Part shown: one piece after another, positions 1 to 8,479 of the stretch
How positions within the stretch are numbered: position 1 is the first letter of the stretch
Layout: each line of letters opens with the position of its first letter
From: Oscillospiraceae bacterium
GTDB taxonomy: Bacteria; Bacillota_A; Clostridia; Oscillospirales; Oscillospiraceae
Length of the DNA: 17,130 nt
NCBI GenBank assembly: GCA_017408725.1
Contig: JAFQUA010000077.1
Span: 1-17,130, forward strand
Reading direction: 5' to 3'
Translations under genes and position numbers: made by a program
The notes under the pieces: generated by a model
The model's database searches: none
What the model was told of the DNA's origin: nothing
What the model saw: only the letters and a program-made list of their open reading frames with translations

Positions 1-318
1 GCCACATGGTGGCAGCGGACAGTACATATCACCCTGCCGCACCTGAAGAAGATGATTATTACTATGTTTATTTTAAGCCTTGCGAAAATTATGACTTCGG
101 ATTTTGGCCTATTCTATCAGCTTCCTATGAACAGCTCTTATCTGAAGGATATCACCCAGACACTGGATGTATATGTGTTTAATAACCTTGTGGGCAATGA
201 TCCCAATATCGGACTGAATGCCGCCGTCAGTGCATTCCAGTCCGTGGTTGGATTTGTCCTTGTGATCCTCGCCAATTTCGTTATTAGGAAAGTGGACGAG
301 GAAAGTGCACTGTTTTAA
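1..318 (+). CDS. ABC sugar transporter permease, LplB/YteP-like (5' truncated)
   Basis: This is the C-terminal 105 residues of an inner-membrane permease of a carbohydrate ABC importer; the reading frame is open from base 1. The window opens inside the EAA coupling loop: the first residues, ATWWQRTVHITLPHLKKM, match the second half of that motif (…DGA…ITLP), which contacts the ATPase. Two hydrophobic segments follow, one right after the loop (MIITMFILSLAKIM) and one near the end (SVVGFVLVILANFVI), with the periplasm-facing loop between them. The last residues are KVDEESALF. The next permease follows after 13 bases, and the two presumably form a heterodimer as in LplB/LplC or YteP/YtcP systems. 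The substrate-binding protein would be expected upstream, outside the window. No ATPase gene is seen here; such importers usually share an MsmX-type ATPase encoded elsewhere. The family call is firm; the substrate is inferred from context. Confidence 0.88.
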   Translation, partial: ATWWQRTVHITLPHLKKMIITMFILSLAKIMTSDFGLFYQLPMNSSYLKDITQTLDVYVFNNLVGNDPNIGLNAAVSAFQSVVGFVLVILANFVIRKVDEESALF

Positions 319-331
319 GGAGGTGGAGCGT

Positions 332-1255
332 ATGAAACGAAAGAAAGCGATACACGGAAACCGGATCGTGGAGCGGGATGAGCAAATAGTGAAAGTAATT
401 GCCTACATTGTTCTTTCTGTGCTGTCCCTGCTGGCCATTGCGCCCTTTGTGATTTTGTTCTCCGCGTCCATTTCCTCGGAAGCCGCAATTGCAAAATACG
501 GTTACGGATTCTTCCCTAAGGAATTCAGTCTGGATGCATGGAAATACCTGTGGCAGGCGGGTAAAATCATTTTCAGAGCCTATGGTGTGACCATTCTGGT
601 GACCGCGGTGGGCACGGTGTTGTCTGTGCTTACTATGTCCATGTTCGCCTACGGCATGATCCAAAAGGTGCGGGGATTAAAGGTCATCATGGCGATGCTG
701 GTAATGACTATGCTATTTAACGGCGGTATGGTGTCCAGCTACTATGTATGGGCCGGCTGGATGGACATCAAAAACTCTATATTTGCGCTGCTGCTTCCTA
801 ATCTTTTTGCCAGTGCATTTTCTGTCATTCTAATCATGAGTTATTACCGCACCAGTATTCCGAACGAACTGCTGGAAGCGGCGAGAATTGATGGCGCGGG
901 AGAATTTGAGATCTATGTAAAGATCATTTTGCCTTTGTCCCTGCCGATCCTTGCTACCATCGGTTTGCTGCAGGCAATCGCCTACTGGAACGACTGGACC
1001 AACGGAATGTACTATATCGATGTCCGACATTCTGAGATGTACAGCATTCAGCTCCTGCTGAATCAGATGAACCAGCAGATCGAATTTATGGCAAATAATC
1101 CGGAATTTGCCGCAGAACTGGGTCAGTTGGAGATCCCGCAGGAATCTGTCCGAATGGCCATGGCATTTATCGGTGTTCTGCCGCTGATCATTTCCTTCCC
1201 CTTCTTCCAGAAATACTTTGCCAAGGGATTAACTCTCGGCGGTGTAAAGGGATAA
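332..1255 (+). CDS. ABC sugar transporter permease, LplC/YtcP-like
   Basis: This is the second permease of the importer, 307 residues. A perfect AGGAGG at 318-323 sets the ATG at 332; an in-frame GTG at 305 lies upstream of that site and overlaps the previous gene, so it is rejected. The protein shows a short basic cytoplasmic N-terminus, a first membrane helix at about residues 22-45, and about six hydrophobic segments overall. The EAA loop begins at residue 182 (EAARIDGAGEFEIYVKIILP), the site where the ATPase docks. The C-terminal GLTLGGVKG tail is typical of the LplC/YtcP branch, whose characterised relatives import complex oligosaccharides such as rhamnogalacturonan fragments in Bacillus. 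Pairing with the partial permease upstream and co-transcription with a rhamnosidase suggest uptake of a rhamnose-containing oligosaccharide. That substrate is an inference. Confidence 0.93.
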   Translation: MKRKKAIHGNRIVERDEQIVKVIAYIVLSVLSLLAIAPFVILFSASISSEAAIAKYGYGFFPKEFSLDAWKYLWQAGKIIFRAYGVTILVTAVGTVLSVLTMSMFAYGMIQKVRGLKVIMAMLVMTMLFNGGMVSSYYVWAGWMDIKNSIFALLLPNLFASAFSVILIMSYYRTSIPNELLEAARIDGAGEFEIYVKIILPLSLPILATIGLLQAIAYWNDWTNGMYYIDVRHSEMYSIQLLLNQMNQQIEFMANNPEFAAELGQLEIPQESVRMAMAFIGVLPLIISFPFFQKYFAKGLTLGGVKG

Positions 1256-1277
1256 GCGCTTTTATAGGAGGCTGCAT

Positions 1278-2315
1278 ATGACCATTGATACAAAAGTAAT
1301 AGAACTGAATCAAGAGCGAAATGTGACCCTTTCCTGTATGCTGCTGGCAGTAGGGGAGGATTATGGAAAAATCACAAAGCGTCCTGCGGTGCTGATCCTT
1401 CCCGGCGGCGGGTACAGCGTATGCTCCGACCGGGAGGCGGAGGTGGTGGCGTATCCCTACTTAAATGCCGGATTCCATGCATTTATACTTCGGTATTCTG
1501 TAGCAGAGCATCGGGCATGGCCAAACCCTCTTGACGACTATGAGCAGGCCATGGAGCTGATCCGCTCCAATGCGGATGCGTGGAACCTGATGGCAGACAA
1601 AATTGCGGTGATCGGCTTCTCCGCCGGAGGGCATCTGGCAGCCTGTGCGGCCACAGTGGCGAAGAATAAGCCCAATGCAGCCATTCTGGGATATGCTGCT
1701 GTGGAATTGGATATCGCTCAGGCCTGTCAGCCGGGTACGGAGGTCATCGCACCGGTGGATCACATTGATGGCAACACCTGCCCCTGCTTCCTCTTTGCAG
1801 CACGGGACGACAATGTGGTTCCTATCCAGAATTCTCTCAATTTCCAGAGCCGACTTGCAAAACTTGGCATCCAATTTGAATCCCATATCTATGCTTACGG
1901 CGGACATGGCTTCTCTACCGGTGCGCCAAGTGTGATCGGCACGGGAGTATGCAACAGAATTCCTAATTGGGTAGGTGACAGCATCGGCTGGTTGGGGGAC
2001 GTGCTGGGACGGCTCACCGCCGATGGTATGGCTGATCCTGTTTGCCCTGCCAAAATTGACGGGAACAATGAAGCGGTGCTGAATGTGGATTGTACGCTGG
2101 GGTATTTGCAGCAGCAGGAGCAGGCGAAGGAAGTTCTTGCACCTGTATTTGCTGCAATTGACGCCGTGATCCGTGGGCGGTTTACCAATGTGGACGGCGC
2201 CTATGCGGTGCTGCGTCCTGCCACACTGCGGTCCCTGATGGTAACCATGGGACAAAGCGGCGAGGATATTGCCGGACTGGATGGCCTGCTTCGCAAAATT
2301 CCGAACCAAAAGTAA
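1278..2315 (+). CDS. alpha/beta-hydrolase carbohydrate esterase with C-terminal extension
   Basis: A 345-residue putative sugar esterase, probably a deacetylase, cytoplasmic because no signal peptide is visible. AGGAGG at 1266-1271 precedes the ATG. The alpha/beta-hydrolase core spans about residues 35-245: an oxyanion-type glycine loop LPGGGY at 41-46, nucleophile elbow GFSAGGH with Ser115, a likely acid in ARDD (Asp177/178), and His210 in YGGHGFS. This layout resembles the acetylxylan-esterase-like or BD-FAE-like hydrolases common in glycan loci. Residues from about 246 to 345 lie beyond the usual end of such a core and form an extra segment, probably largely helical, that I cannot assign. 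The gene sits 22 bases after the permease and about 30 bases before the phosphorylase, so it is almost certainly co-transcribed. Removal of O-acetyl groups from the imported oligosaccharide before glycosidic cleavage is the simplest role, but the acyl group is not determined. A peptidase is less likely. Confidence 0.8.
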   Translation: MTIDTKVIELNQERNVTLSCMLLAVGEDYGKITKRPAVLILPGGGYSVCSDREAEVVAYPYLNAGFHAFILRYSVAEHRAWPNPLDDYEQAMELIRSNADAWNLMADKIAVIGFSAGGHLAACAATVAKNKPNAAILGYAAVELDIAQACQPGTEVIAPVDHIDGNTCPCFLFAARDDNVVPIQNSLNFQSRLAKLGIQFESHIYAYGGHGFSTGAPSVIGTGVCNRIPNWVGDSIGWLGDVLGRLTADGMADPVCPAKIDGNNEAVLNVDCTLGYLQQQEQAKEVLAPVFAAIDAVIRGRFTNVDGAYAVLRPATLRSLMVTMGQSGEDIAGLDGLLRKIPNQK

Positions 2316-2345
2316 AAATTTGCCCGACACATATTGGAGGACAAA

Positions 2346-4751
2346 ATGAATGATATGAAATTACCATACGAGTTTCACGATGGCGACAGAAAGATTGTCT
2401 TTTCCCGCCATGATCTGCCCCAGCCGTGGATCAACTATTTGTCTAATGGCAAAATGCATGCTTTCGTGTCTCAGGCCGGCGGCGGTATGTGCTGGTGGCG
2501 CACGCCCATGAATTACCGAATTACCCGCTACCGGTTCTATAATATGCCCATCGACAGTCCGGGCTTTTACATTTACATCCGTATGGCTGACGGTACAATT
2601 TGGTCACCTACCTTCCGTCCCTGCGAAACCAAGCTGGACAAGTGGGACGCTGCCCATTGTCCTGGATATTCTCAGTTTACTGCGGAAAAAGACGGACTGC
2701 GTTCTGTGCTGACTCTGTTTGTCGCACCGGACAGCGATACCCTTGTTTGGGACTTGAAATTGAACAATCAAAAGGGTGAACGGATTGAGTGCGACGTGTT
2801 CGCTTATACGGAGCTTTCGCAGCTTGCATTCGAAAACGAAACCAAGCTGGGCTACTACTTAAAGTGGAATGTCAGTAATCACTATGATGAAAAACTGGAT
2901 TCCATCCTGTACCTTTACACCTCCTGGATGCAGGTGGATGTGAAGAAAGCGCCTGTTATCTACTTTGCTGCGTCCGAAAAAGCAGACTCTTTCTGCTGTA
3001 ATCGGGACCTTTTCTGCGGTAATTACCGGGACGAACGCAATCCTGTTCAGGTAGAGCAGGGGAGTCTCAGCAATACCGACATGGTAGGTGGTGAACCCTG
3101 CGGCGCACTGCACCACCATGTAGCTTTGGAGGCTAACGAGAAGAAGAAACTCAGTTACTTCCTCGGTCTGACCCCGGGCGCACTGCTGGACTATGACGGT
3201 GCAGTGAACACCACGGAGGAAACCTTGACTTCCTTAAGAAGTGAGGGCGAGGTAGAGCGGCAGTTTGCCAAAAATGCGGATTGGTGGAAAGACCATCTGG
3301 GCGTCTATCAATGTGAGATTCCGGATGCCGACGCCATGCGGCAGGTCAATACATGGAACCCCATTCAGAGCGTCGTTACTGCCCGGTACTCCAGATCTAT
3401 TTCTTCCTCCGCATCCGGTATCCGTGGTGTAGGATTCCGGGACAGCGCGCAGGATATGCTGGCCCAGGCATACCGCAAGCCGGAATGGGCAAAGGAAATG
3501 CTTTATTATCTTGCTTCTCAGCAGGCGGAGGACGGCCATGCCATGCATGCCTGCTGGCCGGAGGATGGGAAGCCGCCGCAGGATCTGACCCGGTCCGATG
3601 ACCACATCTGGATGGTCTATCTTGCCTATGCCATCGCGGCAGAAAGCGGCGATATTTCTTTCCTTGATCAGCAGATCCCGTTCCTTGGTGCGGATTACAA
3701 AACCGCTGTGAATCCTGCTTCTTTGTGGGATCACCTAATGCGTGGCGTAGAATTTACAGAAAATCATCTGGGCGAACACGATCTGCCCCTGATTTTGTTC
3801 TCCGACTGGAATGACCATGTGGGACCCTTCGGAAGAAAAGGCAAGGGCGAATCTGTATTCGTGTCCCAGCAGCATATTTATGCTTTGAAGCAGCTTTCAG
3901 AACTTGCCGAGCTGCGGGGAGACGTGGCATCCGTGGAGCGGTTTACGGCACTTATCGCCAAGCAGGAAAAAGCCCTGGAAACATATTGCTGGGATGGAGA
4001 ATGGTATCTCCGGGGACTGGATGATGAGGGCAAGCCCTTCGGCAGCAACAGCTCCGACTACGCAAAAATCTGGGTCAATACCCAAAGCTGGATGGTGATT
4101 TCTGGTTCCGGCAAGGCTGAACAGCACAGACAAGCCATGGACTCTGTCAATAAGCGGATGGACACCGGCATGGGCCTGCTGATCAACACCCCTGGCCTTC
4201 CTGCTGACAAGGCCAACAATCTACCAGCTGGCTATTCCGAAAATGGCGGCATCTTCTGTCAGGCAAACTCCTGGGCCATCATAGCCGAAGCTCTGCTTGG
4301 CCGTGGTGACCGGGCATGGAAATACTATAACCAGCTGATTCCTCACAAGGTGATCCAGCGGATCGGTCTGGGAAACTATCGGGGCGAGGCTTATGCCTAC
4401 TCCAGCACCATGCTGGGTCCGGATAACGAGAAGTTTGGACAGGCTTGCGTATCTCAGGTAACCGGCACGGCGGCCTGGATGGATGTGGCTGTTACCCAGT
4501 ATCTGCTGGGTATCCGTCCTACGCTCAAGGGCCTTGTTATCGATCCTGCCATTCCCGGCGATTGGAACGGCTATAAGGTCACAAGAGTGTACCGGGGCTG
4601 CAAGCTGAACATCGAGGTAAAGAACCCCAAGGGCGAGCAGCACGGAGTGGAGCGTATTCTCCTGGACGGTGTACAGATCGAGGGTCATATTATTACGCCT
4701 GAAATGCTGAAGGACAGACAGACGGCGCATGTGGCCGTGATGATGGGATGA
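2346..4751 (+). CDS. GH94-type glycoside phosphorylase (cellobiose-phosphorylase-like)
   Basis: An 801-residue inverting phosphorylase that would split a beta-linked disaccharide with inorganic phosphate to give an alpha-sugar-1-phosphate. TTGGAGG at 2334-2340 sets the ATG at 2346; an upstream TTG lies inside that site. The N-terminal part (about 1-280) is the beta-sandwich domain, with PWINYLSNG, ITRYRFYNMP and GYSQFTAEKDG patterns as in cellobiose phosphorylases. The (alpha/alpha)6 domain follows, with GFRDSAQD at 363-370, a MHACWPEDG loop, and SDWND whose Asp490 fits the catalytic acid of GH94; Trp488 precedes it. TGTAAWM lies near the phosphate-binding region. Length is normal for GH94 and no lesion is seen. 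No signal peptide, so it acts in the cytoplasm on imported sugar. Its neighbours are two esterases and an alpha-rhamnosidase, an unusual setting. The +1 site specificity (glucose, rhamnose or other) cannot be read from sequence. Confidence 0.87.
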   Translation: MNDMKLPYEFHDGDRKIVFSRHDLPQPWINYLSNGKMHAFVSQAGGGMCWWRTPMNYRITRYRFYNMPIDSPGFYIYIRMADGTIWSPTFRPCETKLDKWDAAHCPGYSQFTAEKDGLRSVLTLFVAPDSDTLVWDLKLNNQKGERIECDVFAYTELSQLAFENETKLGYYLKWNVSNHYDEKLDSILYLYTSWMQVDVKKAPVIYFAASEKADSFCCNRDLFCGNYRDERNPVQVEQGSLSNTDMVGGEPCGALHHHVALEANEKKKLSYFLGLTPGALLDYDGAVNTTEETLTSLRSEGEVERQFAKNADWWKDHLGVYQCEIPDADAMRQVNTWNPIQSVVTARYSRSISSSASGIRGVGFRDSAQDMLAQAYRKPEWAKEMLYYLASQQAEDGHAMHACWPEDGKPPQDLTRSDDHIWMVYLAYAIAAESGDISFLDQQIPFLGADYKTAVNPASLWDHLMRGVEFTENHLGEHDLPLILFSDWNDHVGPFGRKGKGESVFVSQQHIYALKQLSELAELRGDVASVERFTALIAKQEKALETYCWDGEWYLRGLDDEGKPFGSNSSDYAKIWVNTQSWMVISGSGKAEQHRQAMDSVNKRMDTGMGLLINTPGLPADKANNLPAGYSENGGIFCQANSWAIIAEALLGRGDRAWKYYNQLIPHKVIQRIGLGNYRGEAYAYSSTMLGPDNEKFGQACVSQVTGTAAWMDVAVTQYLLGIRPTLKGLVIDPAIPGDWNGYKVTRVYRGCKLNIEVKNPKGEQHGVERILLDGVQIEGHIITPEMLKDRQTAHVAVMMG

Positions 4752-4761
4752 GGAAATCATT

Positions 4762-5673
4762 ATGAATTTGACACTTATCGGGATGCGGATCGTCCTGTCG
4801 TTGGGACGCAGGAAGGCGAGAAAGAAGACACCATGGATCGGAAAGCAGTATTTCGTCAAGCGGGAGGGTCTCCCTAAGGTTGAAACCTTCCTTTATGAGC
4901 CGAAACTGAAAGTTCCCGGCCCTCTGCCCGTGCTGTTCAATATTCACGGCGGCGCATGGGTGGGCGGCGATGCAACCGCTTTGGACACCCAGAGTCAGCA
5001 GCTTGCGGATGTATTTTCCTGCTTCGTGGTGAATATCAACTACAAAAAGGTGGATGTTAAAGCCTTTCCCTATCCCCAGGAGGAAGTACGGGATGTGGTG
5101 CTGCATTTTACTGCACATGCGGATGAATTTGGACTGGACAAGACCCGCTTCGCAATCATTGGCTACAGCGCCGGCGGTCATCTGGCGGCAAGTGCCGCCT
5201 ATCTATTAAAGGATTCGCCGGTGAAGCTGTCTGTGCATATTCCGGTATACCCATTCCTTGACTTTCGGGCTTTCGAGCCGGAGTCCGGCTTCCTGGATAC
5301 GAAAGATGAAAACTATGGGCGGAATATGAAGATCCTGAACGCGGTGTATTTCCGGGGGAAGATTGCCAAAAGCGACCCGGTGCTGTCGCCCAATGCCGCA
5401 TCGGCGGAGCAGCTTCAGGGGCTCTCTCCCGCCGAGATTATCCTATGCGGTCCGGATTCGCTGTATCAGCAGGGATTGGACTACGAGAAGCTGCTGAAGT
5501 GTGCGGGGATTCCCTGCTGCCTGAAGGAATTTACGCAGGCAAAGCACGGCTTCATGGAAGGCAACTACCCAGAGGTCAGCTATGAGCCGGACGACGAACA
5601 ACGAAAGCTCCGGGAAGAGTGCATCGCCTACATAAAAGAGCGGCTTGCCTATTATTGGGGCAGTCGGGCTTGA
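4762..5673 (+). CDS. HSL-type alpha/beta-hydrolase esterase
   Basis: A 303-residue esterase of the hormone-sensitive-lipase-like group (alpha/beta hydrolase fold 3). Visible hallmarks are the oxyanion motif HGGAW at 62-66, the nucleophile elbow GYSAGGH with Ser136, the acid in CGPDS (Asp232) and His262 in KHGF. The hydrophobic start (MNLTLIGMRIVLSL) could be mistaken for a membrane anchor, but it is short and followed by a basic stretch; caps of this family often start so. The ATG lies 10 bases after the phosphorylase stop, behind a modest GAGGAAA site. It differs from the upstream esterase in both its oxyanion loop and its lack of a C-terminal extension, so the operon holds two non-redundant esterases flanking the phosphorylase. 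A plausible job is removing a second type or position of acyl group from the same glycan; this is inference. Confidence 0.83.
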   Translation: MNLTLIGMRIVLSLGRRKARKKTPWIGKQYFVKREGLPKVETFLYEPKLKVPGPLPVLFNIHGGAWVGGDATALDTQSQQLADVFSCFVVNINYKKVDVKAFPYPQEEVRDVVLHFTAHADEFGLDKTRFAIIGYSAGGHLAASAAYLLKDSPVKLSVHIPVYPFLDFRAFEPESGFLDTKDENYGRNMKILNAVYFRGKIAKSDPVLSPNAASAEQLQGLSPAEIILCGPDSLYQQGLDYEKLLKCAGIPCCLKEFTQAKHGFMEGNYPEVSYEPDDEQRKLREECIAYIKERLAYYWGSRA

Positions 5674-5695
5674 GCGCCGCGGCAGAGGAATAAAT

Positions 5696-8479
5696 ATGAT
5701 GGAAATATACGATCTGACAACAGAATACAGCCGGATGCCGAATGCCGTGGATGCACCGAATCCCCGGTTTGGCTGGAAGATCCGAAGTGACCGCACGGGT
5801 GTGGTGCAGAAAAGCTATCGCATTCAGGCAGTCAGCGAAAATGAGATCCTCTGGGACAGCGGCGTTGTAGAATCTGACGAATGTCGATTCATTCGCTACG
5901 AGGGCAAATCTCTGCAAAGTCGACAGAAGGTCACGTGGCAGGTACTGGTCACCGCCGTGGACGGTGAGGGAAATATTCTTACCGCTGACCGGCAAAAGGC
6001 CAGTTTTCAAACGGGACTGCTGAACGAGGCCGACTGGGTTGGTAAGTGGATCTCCACCGGGGAAGATATTTCTTCTCCACGGCCTGCCCAATATCTGCGA
6101 CGCAGCTTCAATGTAAAACCCGGGCTTGCGGAGGCGAGGATCTACCAGACGGCTCATGGAATTTACGGGAGCTTTATCAACGGTGCTGCCACCGATGAGG
6201 ATAGATTCAAGCCGGGTCTGACCAGCTACTATTACCGCATCCAGTATCAAACCTATGACATTACAGCCCTGCTCCGTGAGGGCGAAAATACATGGAATGT
6301 AACGCTGGCTGATGGCTGGTGGCGCGGCTCCACCGGCGGCAGTGTCATCAACAACTGGGGCAGAAGCCTTGACTACTTAGGTCAGATCGAGCTTACCTAT
6401 GCCGATGGCACGACTGAGATCATCGGCACAGATGAAGCCTTTCAGATGACAACAGGCCCCCTGCTGGCCTCTGATATGCTCATGGGCGATATCTATGATG
6501 CAAGATTGGAATGCACCAACTGGCAGCCGGTGCGGCTTCTGAAGGGCGACCCGGTGCTGTCCGGCATGACAGCAAAGAAAATAGTCAGCAGAAGCGTTCC
6601 CGTCCGGGAAATGGAGCGATTCGATGCTAAGCCTTTCCGGGATGTATCCGGAGCCTTGGTTCTGGATTTCGGACAGAACATTGCAGGCTATGTCCGCATG
6701 GTACTGCGAAACACAAAACCCGGACAAATTGTCAAACTGATCCATGGTGAAACTTTTGACCACAGCGGCAAGTTCACCATCGCCAATGTAAATAAAACCA
6801 CCATGCCTGTATCGGCTTTTCAGGAAGTGACTTACATCTGCAGGGGAGCGGAGGAAGAAATTTACCAGCCTTTTTCTGCTATCTTCGGTTTCCGCTATGT
6901 AAAGTTAGAGGGTTATGAAGGAGAGATCCTCCCTGGTGACTTTACCGCGATCGCGGTATACTCTGCCATGGGAGAAACCGGAAGCTTTTCATGTTCAAAT
7001 GAGCTGATCAACAAGCTGGTCAGCAATTCTATGTGGAGTCAGAAGGGCAACTTCATGGATGTGCCTGTGGACTGCCCCACCAGAGAGCGAAACGCATGGA
7101 CTGGTGATGCCCAAATCTACGTCCGTACCGCCTGTACCTTTATGAACGCCTATTCCTTCTATGAAAAATGGCTGCAGGATCAGGCTTTGGAGCAATATGT
7201 ATCCGGCAAGGTGGGTATTACCTTCCCATCCACAAGCTCCGTACACCACCCTGGTGAAGTTGCAAATATGAAGCAGGTGAATCCCCAGTACGAGATTGCT
7301 GGACCCTCTGGAGACGGCAACAAAGGCGAGGATGCAACTGGCTGGGGGGACAGCGCCGCATGGCTTCCCTGGAGTGTATATCAGTGGTACGGGGATCCGC
7401 AGATCCTGGAAAACCAGTATGAAACGGCACGGAAGTGGCTGGAATTTGAGTTGCGCTGTGCCAAGGATCCCAACCCCTTATATATAGAATTGCCTCAATA
7501 TCAGGACGGCTTCGGCGAATATATCTTTGACACCCGGTTCCATTACGGTGAATGGAACGAAGCCTTTGGCATTAGGGAAAAGGTGGCCGAATATTACAAG
7601 AATCCCCCGGTGTCAAAAGAGCAGACCCCGGAGGATAAGTTGAAAATCGCTGCCATGGTCAACTATTTCATCGAAATGAAGGCTAAGGCTGGTGACGCGG
7701 TAACGGCCACAGCCTATATGGCCAGAACAGCACAGAATTTGGCAGATATGGCGACTATTTTGGGTAAGTCGGAAGATGCTACTCATTATGCCGTCATTGC
7801 TAAGACAATTCGTGAAGTTTATGCCAAGTATCTGATCGCGGAGGATGGCACCATCCAGCCGGGTCATCAGGCGCCCTATGTCCGGGCACTGATGATGGGT
7901 CTGTGCGGTGATAAGAAAGAGGCAGTTCTTCAGCGGCTTCTGAAGGAGATCGAAGCCAACGATTACTGTCTCAATACTGGTTTTCTATCCACACCTTTCT
8001 TATTGCCGGTACTGGCAGACAATGGACACGCCGATGTGGCCTACCGAATTTTAGAAAATGAGGAGTTACCCGGATGGCTGTACCCGGTTAAAAAGGGTCT
8101 GACCACCATTCCCGAAAGCTGGGGCGGTGTGGATCTGCTGGAGGATTCGTTGAACCACTACAGTTACGGCGCGGTGTGTGAATTCTTGTTCCAATACATC
8201 GCAGGAATTCGTCCCGATGCTCCTGGGTGGAAACATTTTATACTCAAACCCATTCCCGGCGGCAGCTTGACCCATGCAGAAGCAACGCAAGTCACCCCCT
8301 ACGGCGCTGTTCGCTCTGCATGGAAGATAGAGGAGGGGGCTTTCCGTTATGAATGCACTGTACCTGCCAACACGACTGCCGCATTGACACTTCCGAACGG
8401 AGATGCACATCATTTGGGAAGCGGCACATATCAGTTCAGCATCTCCCATGAGCACAACAAAGAGAGGAGACACATATGA
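5696..8479 (+). CDS. alpha-L-rhamnosidase, GH78
   Basis: A 927-residue (counting from 5696) bacterial alpha-L-rhamnosidase that hydrolyses terminal alpha-L-rhamnose from oligosaccharides or glycosides with inversion. AGAGGAA at 5684-5690 supports ATG 5696 (an adjacent ATG at 5699 is equally possible); the frame stays open back to 5645, but that part has no suitable start signal. Domain order follows the family: an N-terminal immunoglobulin-like domain (PNPRFGWKI…YRIQ), the rhamnosidase N domain with the DGWWRG sugar-binding loop, the concanavalin-like domain with LDFGQNIAGYVRM, the (alpha/alpha)6 catalytic domain, and a C-terminal beta domain. DCPTRERNAWTGD gives Asp459, Arg463 and the likely general acid Glu464. 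NHYSYGAVCEF gives the likely base Glu829, matching Glu572 and Glu841 of the Bacillus GL1 enzyme. No signal peptide, hence cytoplasmic. The stop overlaps the next start (ATGA), so translation is probably coupled. Confidence 0.95.
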   Translation: MMEIYDLTTEYSRMPNAVDAPNPRFGWKIRSDRTGVVQKSYRIQAVSENEILWDSGVVESDECRFIRYEGKSLQSRQKVTWQVLVTAVDGEGNILTADRQKASFQTGLLNEADWVGKWISTGEDISSPRPAQYLRRSFNVKPGLAEARIYQTAHGIYGSFINGAATDEDRFKPGLTSYYYRIQYQTYDITALLREGENTWNVTLADGWWRGSTGGSVINNWGRSLDYLGQIELTYADGTTEIIGTDEAFQMTTGPLLASDMLMGDIYDARLECTNWQPVRLLKGDPVLSGMTAKKIVSRSVPVREMERFDAKPFRDVSGALVLDFGQNIAGYVRMVLRNTKPGQIVKLIHGETFDHSGKFTIANVNKTTMPVSAFQEVTYICRGAEEEIYQPFSAIFGFRYVKLEGYEGEILPGDFTAIAVYSAMGETGSFSCSNELINKLVSNSMWSQKGNFMDVPVDCPTRERNAWTGDAQIYVRTACTFMNAYSFYEKWLQDQALEQYVSGKVGITFPSTSSVHHPGEVANMKQVNPQYEIAGPSGDGNKGEDATGWGDSAAWLPWSVYQWYGDPQILENQYETARKWLEFELRCAKDPNPLYIELPQYQDGFGEYIFDTRFHYGEWNEAFGIREKVAEYYKNPPVSKEQTPEDKLKIAAMVNYFIEMKAKAGDAVTATAYMARTAQNLADMATILGKSEDATHYAVIAKTIREVYAKYLIAEDGTIQPGHQAPYVRALMMGLCGDKKEAVLQRLLKEIEANDYCLNTGFLSTPFLLPVLADNGHADVAYRILENEELPGWLYPVKKGLTTIPESWGGVDLLEDSLNHYSYGAVCEFLFQYIAGIRPDAPGWKHFILKPIPGGSLTHAEATQVTPYGAVRSAWKIEEGAFRYECTVPANTTAALTLPNGDAHHLGSGTYQFSISHEHNKERRHI

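Noticed and set aside
284..664. Open frame on the minus strand across the second permease
   Set aside because: It lies antisense to a well-supported permease, has low-complexity His/Arg-rich sequence and no ribosome site.
1252..1265. Possible CcpA (cre) site, GATAAGCGCTTTTA, after the second permease
   Set aside because: Only the core AAGCGCTTT fits; four of fourteen positions depart from the consensus, and it lies inside the operon across a stop codon.
1461..2330. 289-codon minus-strand frame opposite the first esterase
   Set aside because: The esterase on the + strand has a full catalytic triad and a ribosome site; the antisense product shows no family pattern and no start signal.
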